NCBI RefSeq assembly: GCF_900177545.1
Contig: NZ_FXBQ01000001.1
Coordinates: 2,946,163-3,010,162 of the forward strand
Source of the DNA: Maritimibacter sp. HL-12
Lineage (GTDB): Bacteria > Pseudomonadota > Alphaproteobacteria > Rhodobacterales > Rhodobacteraceae
Reading direction: 5' to 3'
Length of the DNA: 64,000 nt
Shown: one piece after another, positions 35,349 to 43,961 of the stretch
Numbering within the stretch: position 1 is the first letter of the stretch
Layout: each line of letters begins with the position of its first letter
Notes under the pieces: model-generated
Database searches by the model: none
What the model was told of the DNA's origin: nothing
What the model saw: the letters and a program-made list of their open reading frames with translations, nothing else
Position numbers and translations under genes: made by a program

Positions 35349-37454
35349 TCACGTCGGTGCCGGGTTTCTCTCGTCCGACATTGCCTCGGTCCCGGCGATG
35401 TAGCCATGAACCGTTGCGCGGCCGAGGCCATGCATCTGGCCACCGCCGCTCGCCTCGCCTCCGGCGAAAAGGCCGGGGATCGGTTGTCCCGCCATGTCGA
35501 GCACCTGGCAGAACCGGTTGAGCCGAAGCCCGCCGTAGGAATCGTGCCAGATCACCATGATAGAGGCCGCGTAATACGGCGGCTCGTCGATCCGGTGCAT
35601 CGGCGCTTCGTCCTCATGGCGTTCGAACTCGGGGTCTTCGCCCTCGTCCACCTGGCGGTTCCATTGCTCTACGGTCTCGGCCAGGTGCGACAGCGGCATG
35701 CGCTGGAACTCGTTGCCCTGCTCGATCTTGCGGGCAAGCTCCTCGATCGTGTCGGCCTCGAAGAACTGGCCGTTGGTGGTCGAGATGAACGGCTCGCGGA
35801 TCGGGAAATCCCCGCGCTCGACGGCGGCGGAATCGAAGATCGCCCAGATCGGGCCGGAGTAGTATTCCGGTGCCTCGGAGCCTTCGTTGATCTGCAGGGC
35901 GGCATCCACGCCGTGGGTGTAGTGATACATCTCGCGCACCCAGTCGATGCTGCAGTTGCGCCAGTCGCCGACGTTGTGCTCGTCCCAGCTATTGGGCACG
36001 CCGAATTCCTGCCCGCCGGGATAGCGCGGCTCGACCGCCTCGTCGGGCAGGGCCATCTCGTTGAAGAAGCGCTGCCCAACCTGGTTCACCGCGATCAGGT
36101 GCTCGAAACCGGCACCGCCGATGTTGAAACCGGCCGAACCCCTGAACGGGAAGGTCGGGTGGCCGGGATACATGTCGGTATAGGCGTCACGCGTGCCGAG
36201 CCGGGTCTGGATATGGTAGGTGCGGCGACCGAAGTTCTGGTGCAGCCCGTCGAGGCTCGCACCGATCTTCATCCCGGCCATGATGCCGCTGCCATCGGCC
36301 GCACGTCCCTCGCCGCCCAGCAGCGCCCAGCCGCTGGTCGGGTAGTAGGGCTCGTTCATCCGGGGATGGAACTGGCTGCGGAACATCGGGTTCCCGGCAT
36401 GGCCGCCGGTACCGACGATGACCGCGCGGTTGGCCTTGATGGTGATGGTCTCGGCGCGTTCATCGACGTTGCCGTTCGACCAGAAGCTTTCCAGCCGCTC
36501 CCCGGACTCGGGGTCTTCGCGCGGGGTGTAGCTTGCCCGCACCCCGATGACACGGCCCGAGGCGTCCTGGATCATCTCGTCCATGTGCCGGTTGAACATG
36601 AATTGCACGCCTTTCTGGCGTGCAGAATACTCCAGACAGCGCGCCATCGCGCCGCCGCCGTGAACGGCATTCACGCTGACACGGTCGGCCGAGACCGACA
36701 ACTGCCGCGGGCACATCGCGCTGGAGCGTTCCGGGTCGGCGACGCCGGCATCCTCCTGGCTGATCGTTCCGGCCTCGATATCGGTCTCGTCACCGAGGGT
36801 GAGGAACACCGAGGATGCCCGCGCCCGTGAAACTCCACCGCCGAAGTGCGTGCCGTCGATGCGCGCGAACCGGCAATAATTCTCCATCAGGAATTCGCGC
36901 GTCGGCGGACAGTTCTCGGCCCAGCCGCGATGCTGGTCGGGGTTGTTGAAGCGGTAGTAGCCATAGCCTTGCTCGTCGAGGACGGACCAGTCCGTCACGT
37001 CGCGAAACAGCAGGTCGACGGAATCGTCCAGCGCCTCGGGCGACACCAGTGGGTCGACCTCGATGAAGCCCTCGGCGTCGGGGTCGCCCGCGGCATCGCG
37101 TTGCTGGATCGCATCGCCGCCGCCGAGCGAGACCCAGGCCCCGCTGTGCAGCATGCGTCCGCCCGCGTCGAAATTCTGATCGATCACCAGCACCGAGGCA
37201 CCGAGATCGCGGGCCCGGATCGCCGCCGGCAGGCCGGTACATCCGGCACCGAGCACGACGATGTCGGCCTCGTAATCCCACTCGATTTCGGCTGCGTCCT
37301 GCGGCGCGTCCTGCGCCGCGGCGGGCCCTCCGAATGCGGCGACCCCTGCGCCGACGGCCGCGCCCGAGGCGAAGAATTCGCGTCTGCTGAGGCCGGAAAG
37401 TTCGATATCGTCCTTGTCTTTACGTGTTCCAATAGTTTTAGGTTTACGGGTCAT
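35349..37454 (-). CDS. Tat-exported FAD-dependent oxidoreductase (fumarate-reductase-like flavoprotein)
   Basis: A 701-residue protein. The twin-arginine signal SRREFFASG (23-31) is followed by an AAA-Q cleavage region near 48, so it folds in the cytoplasm with FAD and acts in the periplasm. FAD-binding motifs: DIVVLGAGCTG (64-74), AGGRMLHSGAWVSLGGG near 99-113, VIVGTGGHAGN near 356, and GLFAGGEASGGGQMHGLGRA near the C-terminus. It belongs to the FAD_binding_2 group (succinate/fumarate, urocanate, ketosteroid enzymes); the substrate is unknown. A diheme cytochrome c follows it. A 367-bp leader precedes it. Confidence 0.92.
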   Translation of the reverse strand: MTRKPKTIGTRKDKDDIELSGLSRREFFASGAAVGAGVAAFGGPAAAQDAPQDAAEIEWDYEADIVVLGAGCTGLPAAIRARDLGASVLVIDQNFDAGGRMLHSGAWVSLGGGDAIQQRDAAGDPDAEGFIEVDPLVSPEALDDSVDLLFRDVTDWSVLDEQGYGYYRFNNPDQHRGWAENCPPTREFLMENYCRFARIDGTHFGGGVSRARASSVFLTLGDETDIEAGTISQEDAGVADPERSSAMCPRQLSVSADRVSVNAVHGGGAMARCLEYSARQKGVQFMFNRHMDEMIQDASGRVIGVRASYTPREDPESGERLESFWSNGNVDERAETITIKANRAVIVGTGGHAGNPMFRSQFHPRMNEPYYPTSGWALLGGEGRAADGSGIMAGMKIGASLDGLHQNFGRRTYHIQTRLGTRDAYTDMYPGHPTFPFRGSAGFNIGGAGFEHLIAVNQVGQRFFNEMALPDEAVEPRYPGGQEFGVPNSWDEHNVGDWRNCSIDWVREMYHYTHGVDAALQINEGSEAPEYYSGPIWAIFDSAAVERGDFPIREPFISTTNGQFFEADTIEELARKIEQGNEFQRMPLSHLAETVEQWNRQVDEGEDPEFERHEDEAPMHRIDEPPYYAASIMVIWHDSYGGLRLNRFCQVLDMAGQPIPGLFAGGEASGGGQMHGLGRATVHGYIAGTEAMSDERNPAPT

Positions 37455-37821
37455 GGCTTGCTCCCTCCAAGCGTTGACGGCCCCGCTGCAACATTGCAGC
37501 GGACCAGACCATCCCTATGATTTCGTGTTTTTTTACAGACCGCTAAGATCGATGCCTGATCTCGGGTCGCAGCCATGAAAGGCCGCAAAGACCTGACGGT
37601 CTGCCCCCTTCTTGAAATGACGGTAACAATTCATCATCCGTTGCGTCAAGTCGAGGGCCGGTTGGTCTTTTCACGCCTTCGGGTGCTTCGCAACTCACCC
37701 GAATGCAAACCTGCCTCGCCAATTGCATCGAGGTGGTTGCCTTCATTTCAGCCTGCGCCGGCGGCGCAAGATCCTGCAAGAGTTCGGTCGCGGATCTTGT
37801 CGGGGGTTTGGACAAATCTGC
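37455..37821. other. Intergenic region upstream of the Tat flavoprotein
   Basis: No convincing gene: the short frames on both strands lack start-site or domain support. It presumably holds the promoter for the flavoprotein (minus strand) and the 3' end of the small membrane protein's transcript. I saw no clear terminator or operator. Confidence 0.5.
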
Positions 37822-38130
37822 CTATTCGCCGGTCTCGACCTTGATCTCCTGTCGCAGGGATTTCCCGTCCAGCCCGTAGATCAGGATGCGCCCGTCGGTC
37901 GTGACCACGCCAAGCCAGTCCGGCCCGCGGGTGATCGCGCTGGCCTCGGCACCGGCCGGCAGCGTGAGGCTGTCGGGCAGCGGCACCGTGCCCGAGGCGT
38001 TGAAGCGCATGACAACCACGCTCACAAGCACTATGAAGCCCGCGATCATCGTCACCGTGAGGGCGGTGACGAGCCATTTCAGGTAACGCACCAAGGGTGC
38101 CTGTTCCTCGGGGATCGGAGCTTCGTCCAT
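37822..38130 (-). CDS. Small single-helix membrane protein (DUF6476-like)
   Basis: 102 residues: a short charged N-terminus (MDEAPIPEEQAP), one transmembrane helix (about 17-42), then a periplasmic domain ending in VVTTDGRILIYGLDGKSLRQE. It resembles a small Rhodobacterales family I associate with DUF6476 and habitually found beside an RluA-type synthase. Function unknown. Its start codon overlaps the start codon of the divergent pseudouridine synthase by 2 bp. Confidence 0.8.
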   Translation of the reverse strand: MDEAPIPEEQAPLVRYLKWLVTALTVTMIAGFIVLVSVVVMRFNASGTVPLPDSLTLPAGAEASAITRGPDWLGVVTTDGRILIYGLDGKSLRQEIKVETGE

Positions 38131-39163
38131 GTCTACGCCTTCCCTCGTTCGGGTGACCATTGCGGAAAACCCTCCCGCCCGTCTTGATAAGGCGCTCGCG
38201 CGCGATGTGCCAGAGGCGGCGGCGCTCAGCCGGTCGCGGCTGGCGCGGCTCATTGCCGAGGGCGCGGTTCGGCGGGGCGGCGCGGCGGTGACCGACGCCA
38301 AGGCCAGGGTGGCCGAGGGCGATGTTTTCGAGATCGCCGTGCCGGAGGCCGAGGAGAGCCATATCGGGGCCGAGGCGATCGTGCTCGAGATCGTATACGA
38401 AGACGCGGCGCTGATCGTGGTGAACAAGCCTGCGGGCATGGTGGTGCATCCTGCGCCGGGCAGTCCCGGCGGCACTCTTGTGAATGCGCTCATTGCCCAT
38501 TGCGGCGCAAGCCTGTCGGGCGTCGGCGGCGAAAAACGCCCCGGCGTGGTGCACCGGATCGACAAGGACACCTCCGGGCTGCTGGTCGCCGCCAAGACCG
38601 ACGCCGCCCACCACGGGCTCGCCGCGCAGTTCGAGCGCCACAGCGTCGAGCGGCATTACCGCGCGCTGGTGCATGGCGCGCCCGACCGGGGCGATCCGCG
38701 CCTAAAGGGCGTGCCGGGCGTCAGTTTCGAGCCGGGCGGGGTGGTCAAGATCACCACCCAGCTTGCCCGCCACAAGACCGACCGGCAGCGCCAGGCGGTG
38801 ATCTGGTCGGGCGGGCGGCACGCAGTCACCCGGGCGCGGGTGGTGGAAACCTATGGCAGCCCCGGCGCGGCGGCGCTGGTCGACTGCTGGCTCGAAACCG
38901 GGCGTACGCACCAGATCCGGGTGCACCTGGCCCATGCCGGGCACGGCTTGATCGGTGATCCGGTTTACGGCGGGCGGCGTAAGCTTTCCCACAAGGCTCT
39001 TGGCGAGGCGGCGGTGGCAGCGGCGCGCGATTTTCCGCGACAGGCGTTGCACGCGGCGACGCTCGGGTTCATCCACCCGGTCACCGGCGAGGCGCTGCGT
39101 TTCGAGGCACCGCTGCCGGACGATATGGCAAACCTGATTGAAACACTCCGCAACTCGGCGTGA
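38129..39163 (+). CDS. RluA-family 23S rRNA pseudouridine synthase (RluD-like)
   Basis: A 344-residue enzyme that isomerises specific uridines in large-subunit rRNA. It has an N-terminal S4 domain (about 16-75, RLDKALARDVPEA) and the catalytic domain with HRIDKDTSGLLV, where Asp145 is the nucleophile, plus VNKPAGMVVHP and RTHQIRVHLAHAGHGLIGDPVYG. The length and S4 domain fit the RluC/RluD branch. It starts on an ATG sharing two bases with the divergent small gene, so there is no intergenic space and its promoter lies inside that gene. rpoH follows after 149 bp. Confidence 0.94.
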   Translation: MSTPSLVRVTIAENPPARLDKALARDVPEAAALSRSRLARLIAEGAVRRGGAAVTDAKARVAEGDVFEIAVPEAEESHIGAEAIVLEIVYEDAALIVVNKPAGMVVHPAPGSPGGTLVNALIAHCGASLSGVGGEKRPGVVHRIDKDTSGLLVAAKTDAAHHGLAAQFERHSVERHYRALVHGAPDRGDPRLKGVPGVSFEPGGVVKITTQLARHKTDRQRQAVIWSGGRHAVTRARVVETYGSPGAAALVDCWLETGRTHQIRVHLAHAGHGLIGDPVYGGRRKLSHKALGEAAVAAARDFPRQALHAATLGFIHPVTGEALRFEAPLPDDMANLIETLRNSA

Positions 39164-39232
39164 TCCCCCTGTCGGTCCGACGGAAAAAGGTTCATAATTC
39201 GTACAAGCCTCGAGGAGCGCAAACCGGCGGCG

Positions 39233-39260
39233 CTTGAAAGGCGGCGCGATGCGCCTAGAT
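39233..39260 (+). promoter_or_regulatory. Possible heat-shock (sigma32-like) promoter of rpoH
   Basis: CTTGAAA at 39233-39239 and CCTAGAT at 39254-39260 with 14 bp between them, about 50 bp before the rpoH start. The -35 is a good heat-shock box; the -10 only partly fits CCCCAT-type boxes. It could reflect autoregulation or be a sigma70 promoter. Confidence 0.35.
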
Positions 39261-39312
39261 GAATGTTAAGCCTCGATACATTCGAGGGCACGAAGAAGAT
39301 GAGGGAGAAGGC

Positions 39313-40209
39313 ATGAGCAACTACAACACATTGCCTGCACCAACCCCGGAAGGTGGGCTGAACCGATACCTGCAGGAAATCCGCAAGTTCCCGATGCTGG
39401 AACCGGAGCAGGAATACATGCTGGCCAAGCGCTGGGTCGATCACGAAGACACCGGCGCCGCGCACCAGCTCGTCACCAGCCACCTGCGGCTCGCGGCCAA
39501 GATCGCGATGGGCTATCGCGGCTACGGGCTGCCGCAGGCCGAGGTGATCTCGGAGGCCAATGTCGGTCTGATGCAGGCGGTCAAACGGTTCGACCCCGAA
39601 AAGGGCTTCCGGCTCGCGACGTACGCGATGTGGTGGATCCGCGCCTCGATCCAGGAATACATCCTGCGCTCGTGGAGCCTGGTCAAGCTTGGCACGACCA
39701 GCGCGCAGAAGAAGCTGTTTTTCAACCTGCGCAAGGCCAAGGCCCGGATCGGTGCGCTGGAAGAGGGCGATCTTCGGCCCGAGAACGTCGCCCAGATCGC
39801 GCATGATCTCAACGTCACCGAGGACGAGGTGATTTCGATGAACCGGCGGATGTCGGGCGGCGATGCTTCGCTCAACGCCACGATCTCGGCCGATGGCGAT
39901 TCGTCGATGCAATGGCAGGACTGGCTCGAAGATGAAGATGCCGACCAAGCCACCGATTACGAACAGCGCGACGAGCTTGAAATCCGGCGCGAGATGCTGG
40001 CCAAGGCGATGAGCGTGCTCAACGACCGCGAGAAAGACATTCTCACCCAGCGCCGCCTGTCCGACGCGACGGTGACGCTGGAAGACCTCAGCGTGCAATA
40101 CGGCGTCAGCCGCGAACGCATCCGCCAGATCGAGGTCCGCGCCTTCGAGAAGCTGCAAAAGAAGATGCAGGATCTCGCGTCCGAAAAAGGGCTGCTGGAA
40201 AACGCCTGA
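39313..40209 (+). CDS. rpoH: RNA polymerase sigma factor RpoH (sigma32)
   Basis: A 298-residue heat-shock sigma factor. Region 1.2/2 is clear: NRYLQEIRKFPMLEPEQEYMLAKRW, HLRLAAKIAMGYRGYG, and region 2.4 RLATYAMWWIRASIQEYILRSWSLVK. The RpoH box near 128-137 (QKKLFFNLRK) is diagnostic. Region 4 ends with YGVSRERIRQIEVRAFEKLQ, a helix-turn-helix reading the -35 box. The start is the ATG at 39313 with GGGAGAAGG 3 nt upstream rather than the in-frame ATG at 39259. It directs transcription of chaperone and protease genes. Confidence 0.96.
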   Translation: MSNYNTLPAPTPEGGLNRYLQEIRKFPMLEPEQEYMLAKRWVDHEDTGAAHQLVTSHLRLAAKIAMGYRGYGLPQAEVISEANVGLMQAVKRFDPEKGFRLATYAMWWIRASIQEYILRSWSLVKLGTTSAQKKLFFNLRKAKARIGALEEGDLRPENVAQIAHDLNVTEDEVISMNRRMSGGDASLNATISADGDSSMQWQDWLEDEDADQATDYEQRDELEIRREMLAKAMSVLNDREKDILTQRRLSDATVTLEDLSVQYGVSRERIRQIEVRAFEKLQKKMQDLASEKGLLENA

Positions 40210-40281
40210 CCGCTTCGCAAGCGATTGAAGCCAAACCCGCCCGGGCCTATGCTCGGGTGGGTTTGATACTGGGAGGCACCA

Positions 40282-41280
40282 ATGGCCGAACCGTTGCGCT
40301 GGGGAATTCTGGGGGCGGCGAATTTCGCCGCGAACCACATGGGGCCGGCGATCCACGCCGCCCATGGCAACAGCCTCGTGGCGCTTGCCACCTCGCATGC
40401 GTCGAAGGCCGCGCCTTTCGAGGCGTTCTGCCCGGGGCTCGACGTGTTTCTCGATTACGACGCGATGCTGGAATGGGACGCGATCGACGCGGTCTATATC
40501 CCGCTGCCCAACCACCTGCACGTGGAATGGGCGAAAAAGGCCATCGCGGCGGGCAAGCATGTGCTCACCGAGAAGCCGATTGCCATGGTGGCGAGCGAGA
40601 TCGACGAGCTGATCGCCTTGCGCGATTCCACCGGGCTGATGGTGGCCGAGGCCTTCATGATCGTGCATCATCCGCAATGGCAGCGCGTGCGCGAGATCAT
40701 CGCCAGCGGCGAGATCGGCCGGGTGGCGCATGTCGATACCGCGTTTTCCTACGACAACCACGAAGACATCGACAATATCCGCAACCGCCCCGAAACCGGC
40801 GGCGGCGGTATCCGCGATATCGGCGTCTATACCTATTCTTCGGTGCGCTTCGCCACCGGCGCGGAACCGGTGGCGCTGTCGGCCCGGCTCAGGCGCGAGA
40901 ACGGCGTCGATACCTGGGCGCAGGTCGTGGGCGAGATGGAAGGTGCGGGCGGGCGCTTCACCTATTCCGCGATGACCTCGATGCGTCTCAGTCCGCGCCA
41001 GGAGGTGGTGTTCCAGGGCGATCTCGGCACCCTGACGCTGCGCGCGCCGTTCAACGCGGGCGTCTTCGGCGAGGCGCAGGTGGAGGTGCGCGGGCTCGAC
41101 GGCGCATACCGCGTCGAGCGCTGGCCGACGGAAAACCAGTATGTGCGGCAGGTCGAGAACTTCGCCCGCAGCGTGCGTGAAGGCGTGGCCTATCCCTGCC
41201 CGCTGGAGTTTTCCAAGGGCACCCAGGCGATGATCGACATGGTTTTCGCCAATGCCAGCGAGATCGCATCGCGAGACTGA
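40282..41280 (+). CDS. Gfo/Idh/MocA family oxidoreductase
   Basis: 332 residues: an N-terminal Rossmann domain (RWGILGAANFAANHM) with the EKP motif in HVLTEKPIAMV near 99, typical NAD(P)-sugar dehydrogenase architecture, and a C-terminal alpha/beta domain with GGGGIRDIGVYTYSSVRF (catalytic Asp/His-region near 177). It likely oxidises a sugar, inositol or related polyol; the substrate cannot be told. AGGCACC precedes the start. It stands alone between rpoH and the host-attachment-like gene. Confidence 0.92.
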   Translation: MAEPLRWGILGAANFAANHMGPAIHAAHGNSLVALATSHASKAAPFEAFCPGLDVFLDYDAMLEWDAIDAVYIPLPNHLHVEWAKKAIAAGKHVLTEKPIAMVASEIDELIALRDSTGLMVAEAFMIVHHPQWQRVREIIASGEIGRVAHVDTAFSYDNHEDIDNIRNRPETGGGGIRDIGVYTYSSVRFATGAEPVALSARLRRENGVDTWAQVVGEMEGAGGRFTYSAMTSMRLSPRQEVVFQGDLGTLTLRAPFNAGVFGEAQVEVRGLDGAYRVERWPTENQYVRQVENFARSVREGVAYPCPLEFSKGTQAMIDMVFANASEIASRD

Positions 41281-41348
41281 CCGGCATCATGGTGCGGCTT
41301 GCAGGTTCTGGGTAAAATACCCATGTAACCCGATGAAAGGGGGACGCT

Positions 41349-41795
41349 ATGAAACCGATCAAGACGCTCGTTCTTCTTGCCGATGACGGCAGCGCAAGGC
41401 TGTTTGAAAACCTCGGCGTGGGCAAGGGCCTGACCGAGCTTGAAGATTTCGCCGCCAGCATGGTTGTGGGTGAAGAGGTCGAGTATGCCGACCGTCCGGG
41501 GCGGATGAACGCCGCGCCGGGTATGGGGCTTCATGCCTTCGATACCGCCGAAGCGGAACACGACCAGGCCCAGGAGGCCTTCGTGAAAGCGGTGCTGGCC
41601 GAGACCGACGCGCGTTTCACCGAAGGCGGGTACGACCGTTTCGTGATGGTGGCCGCGCCGTCGACGCTGGGCGCGCTGCGCGCCGAGTTGCCCGCCGCCC
41701 TGAAGGAGGCGCTGGTGCTCGATGTCGCCAAGGATTACCTCAAGCTCAAACCGGCCGAGGTGGTGAATCGCCTCGCGGATCAGATCGTTCTGTAG
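41349..41795 (+). CDS. Host attachment protein family (baeRF family 12-like)
   Basis: A 148-residue protein with the opening KTLVLLADDGSARLFEN, a central LHAFDTAEAEHDQAQEAFVKAV and RFVMVAAPSTLGALRAEL, ending in DVAKDYLKLKPAEVVNRL. This is the 'host attachment protein' family, named from an Agrobacterium study but structurally of the eRF1/archaeal-release-factor-like (baeRF) type. Its real function is unsettled. No signal peptide. The start has GGGGGACG upstream; the DUF4389 gene follows after 18 bp. Confidence 0.88.
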   Translation: MKPIKTLVLLADDGSARLFENLGVGKGLTELEDFAASMVVGEEVEYADRPGRMNAAPGMGLHAFDTAEAEHDQAQEAFVKAVLAETDARFTEGGYDRFVMVAAPSTLGALRAELPAALKEALVLDVAKDYLKLKPAEVVNRLADQIVL

Positions 41796-41813
41796 GCTCA
41801 AAAGGAGGGTCAG

Positions 41814-42176
41814 ATGACCCGCAAACCTTCAAAGAAGACCGACGAAGACAGCGAACCCACCGTGCTTGAAGAGCCCGGGACCGCGACGGAAAGCGACGAG
41901 GTCGACTGGGGTGAGGCCGAGAACAACGTCTGGCTGCGGGGGCTGTGGATGCTCCTTTTCGCGTTGTTCTTTGCGGTGGCCGAGGCACTGTTGTGGCTGC
42001 TGGCCCTGGTGCAGTTCTTCTGGATGCTGTTTGCCAAGGCCCGCAACCAGCCGATTTCCGATTTCGGCGAGGACGTGGCCGACTGGGTGGCTCGGATCAC
42101 CCGGTTCCAGACCGGTGCCACCGAAGACCGGCCCTTCCCCTTCGCCAAGTGGGGCAAGGCCGACGCGGAGCAATAG
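41814..42176 (+). CDS. DUF4389 domain membrane protein
   Basis: 120 residues: an acidic, disordered first 35 residues, then LRGLWMLLFALFFAVAEALL and a second hydrophobic stretch (about 42-85) making two membrane helices, followed by RNQPISDFGEDVADWVARITRF, the DUF4389 signature. Function unknown; inner membrane. AAAGGAGGG precedes the ATG. The zinc-finger gene begins 2 bp after its stop. Confidence 0.88.
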   Translation: MTRKPSKKTDEDSEPTVLEEPGTATESDEVDWGEAENNVWLRGLWMLLFALFFAVAEALLWLLALVQFFWMLFAKARNQPISDFGEDVADWVARITRFQTGATEDRPFPFAKWGKADAEQ

Positions 42177-42178
42177 GC

Positions 42179-42448
42179 TTGGCGGGCGGCTGGACACGTG
42201 ACGGCGCGGTGAGCGAGCAGATCGAGGCCTCGATTGCCGAGGAACTCGAGCGGTTGCGCGCCCGTCGCGGGCCTGCGGGCGAGAGCGCGCATAAATGCAC
42301 CGACTGCGGCGAGCCGATCCCCGAGGCCCGCCGCACCGCTCTGCCGGGCGTGAAGCTCTGCATCGACTGCCAACAGGAGCGCGACGCCAGTTTCAAGGCC
42401 CGTCCCGGCATCAACCGGCGCGGCTCGAAGGACAGCCAGTTGAAGTGA
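42179..42448 (+). CDS. DksA/TraR-type C4 zinc finger protein
   Basis: 89 residues, a short DksA-like protein without the long coiled coil. The zinc finger is CTDCGEPIPEARR... LCIDC: cysteine pairs near residues 40/43 and 61/64, followed by the NRRGSKDSQLK ending typical of the family. Such proteins may bind RNA polymerase. I start it at the TTG at 42179 (LAGGWTRDGAV, matching relatives) with GGAG 8 nt upstream, 2 bp after the DUF4389 stop. Operon: host attachment, DUF4389, zinc finger. Confidence 0.88.
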   Translation: MAGGWTRDGAVSEQIEASIAEELERLRARRGPAGESAHKCTDCGEPIPEARRTALPGVKLCIDCQQERDASFKARPGINRRGSKDSQLK

Positions 42449-42524
42449 CCGCCTGCCATGGCGCTTGACGCGCGGGTGTGTCGTGCGGTTGCATGGCGTG
42501 ACCGTTCGTCGCCAGGGGGGGATC

Positions 42525-43475
42525 ATGACCGGGCATTTCATCGGGGCCGTTGCAGCCCTCTCGCTTGTGGCCGCTGCCGCATCGGCGCAGGAGACGGCGC
42601 TGCCGGGTGCGGCGGCCGACACGGTGGTGGGGATCACCCTTGACCAGCCGTCGAACACGCGGCCACGCTCCGAAAAATTCTGGTGGGATGACGACTGGTT
42701 CGACCGCGGCCTTCTGCCGGTGCCGGTGAACCACACGGTTTCCGAACGGGCGCTCACCTACACCAACCCCGACGATGGCACCGAGGTGCCTGCGATGCTC
42801 TATCGCCCCGAGGCGGAAGGGCAATATCCGGGTGTGCTCTTCGCGCATGGCCGGCGCGGGCTTGATCCGCTGGTGCGCCGTCTCGCGGTGCGGCTCGCCG
42901 CGCGCGGCTTCGTGGTGCTCGCGCCTGATGTCTACGAGGCCCGATTTCTCGAACCCTTCCCGATCACGCATGATCCTTCCGCCGAGGGCGACATGGCGGC
43001 GGGGGTCGATGCCCTGCTCGCACAGCCGGAGGTGTCGAGCTCGAAGGTCTGTCTCGTCTCGCACACGCGCGGCGGGTTCTACGCGCTGCGCGTGGCGGTG
43101 GACCGCGGGCGGCAGGCCGACGCGGTGGCCTGCTATGTCGGCTTCTATCCGCATTTGCAGGACCCGAACGCACCCGAGCCCGAGCAGGTGTATCGCTATC
43201 ACCCCGATGTCGACGCGCTGGAGATCCCGGCGCTGATCTTCATCGGCGAATACGAGCAATACCAGCGCCGCCGCTCGATCGAAACCGCGGTGTCGTTCAT
43301 GAAGCGGGCGGGGCGCGACGTGCGGCTGATCATCTACCCGGGCGTTGGCCGGGGCTTCGACTTCCGTGATCCGAGCGTGCGCACCTTTGCCGACGATCTC
43401 GCGACGAAGGATTCAAACCTGCGCACAGCGGATTTTATCCGCGCGCATCTCGGCGCATCCTGCTCCGAGTGCTGA
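42525..43475 (+). CDS. Secreted dienelactone-hydrolase-like protein with altered catalytic residues
   Basis: 316 residues with a signal peptide (ALSLVAAAASAQE). The alpha/beta-hydrolase fold of the DLH family is plain: GVLFAHGRRGLDP, GFVVLAPDVYEARF, PALIFIGEYEQYQ and RLIIYPGVGRGFDF. However, the nucleophile elbow reads SHTRGG, so Thr181 stands where Cys (or Ser) is expected. The usual catalytic Asp is Glu242-Tyr, and the catalytic His of the G-x-G-H-x-F motif is Arg276. All three triad positions have changed, so it may be a non-catalytic binding protein. GGGGGGA precedes the start. Confidence 0.85.
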   Translation: MTGHFIGAVAALSLVAAAASAQETALPGAAADTVVGITLDQPSNTRPRSEKFWWDDDWFDRGLLPVPVNHTVSERALTYTNPDDGTEVPAMLYRPEAEGQYPGVLFAHGRRGLDPLVRRLAVRLAARGFVVLAPDVYEARFLEPFPITHDPSAEGDMAAGVDALLAQPEVSSSKVCLVSHTRGGFYALRVAVDRGRQADAVACYVGFYPHLQDPNAPEPEQVYRYHPDVDALEIPALIFIGEYEQYQRRRSIETAVSFMKRAGRDVRLIIYPGVGRGFDFRDPSVRTFADDLATKDSNLRTADFIRAHLGASCSEC

Positions 43476-43565
43476 CCCGCCTATTCAGCGTACTTCAAAC
43501 TACTCCGGGATCGGGCGTGTGAACGCTTGTTCATCACCGCGTCCAGCTTATTCCCATGGTGCCGT

Positions 43566-43961
43566 TCACTTCGTAGAAGGGGCCACGAAAAAAAAGGTTT
43601 CGTCCTCCCGCTCTCTCCCCATGCGGGCGGAGAGTGGCTTGATATTTTTGGTTGCTGCCCAGTCCAATAAGGCGTTCCAGAGCTGCGGGAAACGCGGGTC
43701 ATCTCGTGCAACGAGGTCAAGACCCGCGTCACGAGCGATGGCTTTGGCACGTCCCGGTGGTACTGCCCGATGCTCCTTCAAGCCATCTGGCTCTAAAGCG
43801 CGTAATGACCATCCTAGAGGCTCGATCAACAGGGTGCTTTCGTCGTCGATCGCAAGAAAGTATTCTGCGTTTGAAAAATTCCTTCCGTATTCGACGAGGC
43901 TGACTCGGGAATGCTTCCGGTGCATTCTCGCTCCGATTCGAAGATCCTCGATAGAAATCAT
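43566..43961 (-). CDS. Hypothetical protein coupled to pepF
   Basis: 131 residues, soluble, no recognised domain. It opens MISIEDLRIGARMHRKHSRV, contains YFLAIDDESTLLIEPLGW, and ends in REREDETFFFVAPSTK. Its ATG overlaps the pepF stop (ATGA) and its composition is AT-richer than pepF. The style, a short regulator-like or phage-like polypeptide, gives no firm clue to function. A TGAAC/GTTCA inverted repeat lies 33 bp beyond its stop. Confidence 0.7.
   Translation of the reverse strand: MISIEDLRIGARMHRKHSRVSLVEYGRNFSNAEYFLAIDDESTLLIEPLGWSLRALEPDGLKEHRAVPPGRAKAIARDAGLDLVARDDPRFPQLWNALLDWAATKNIKPLSARMGREREDETFFFVAPSTK

Noticed and set aside
37543-37844. Short open frames on both strands upstream of the Tat flavoprotein
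   Set aside because: No start-site support or familiar pattern; treated as intergenic.
42179-42448. Full DksA
   Set aside because: Only 89 residues without the long coiled coil; called a short DksA/TraR-type zinc finger protein instead.
43520-43533. TGAAC-N4-GTTCA palindrome as a LexA site
   Set aside because: Alphaproteobacterial LexA sites are direct GTTC-N7-GTTC repeats; this palindrome lies between gene 3' ends and has no promoter role.
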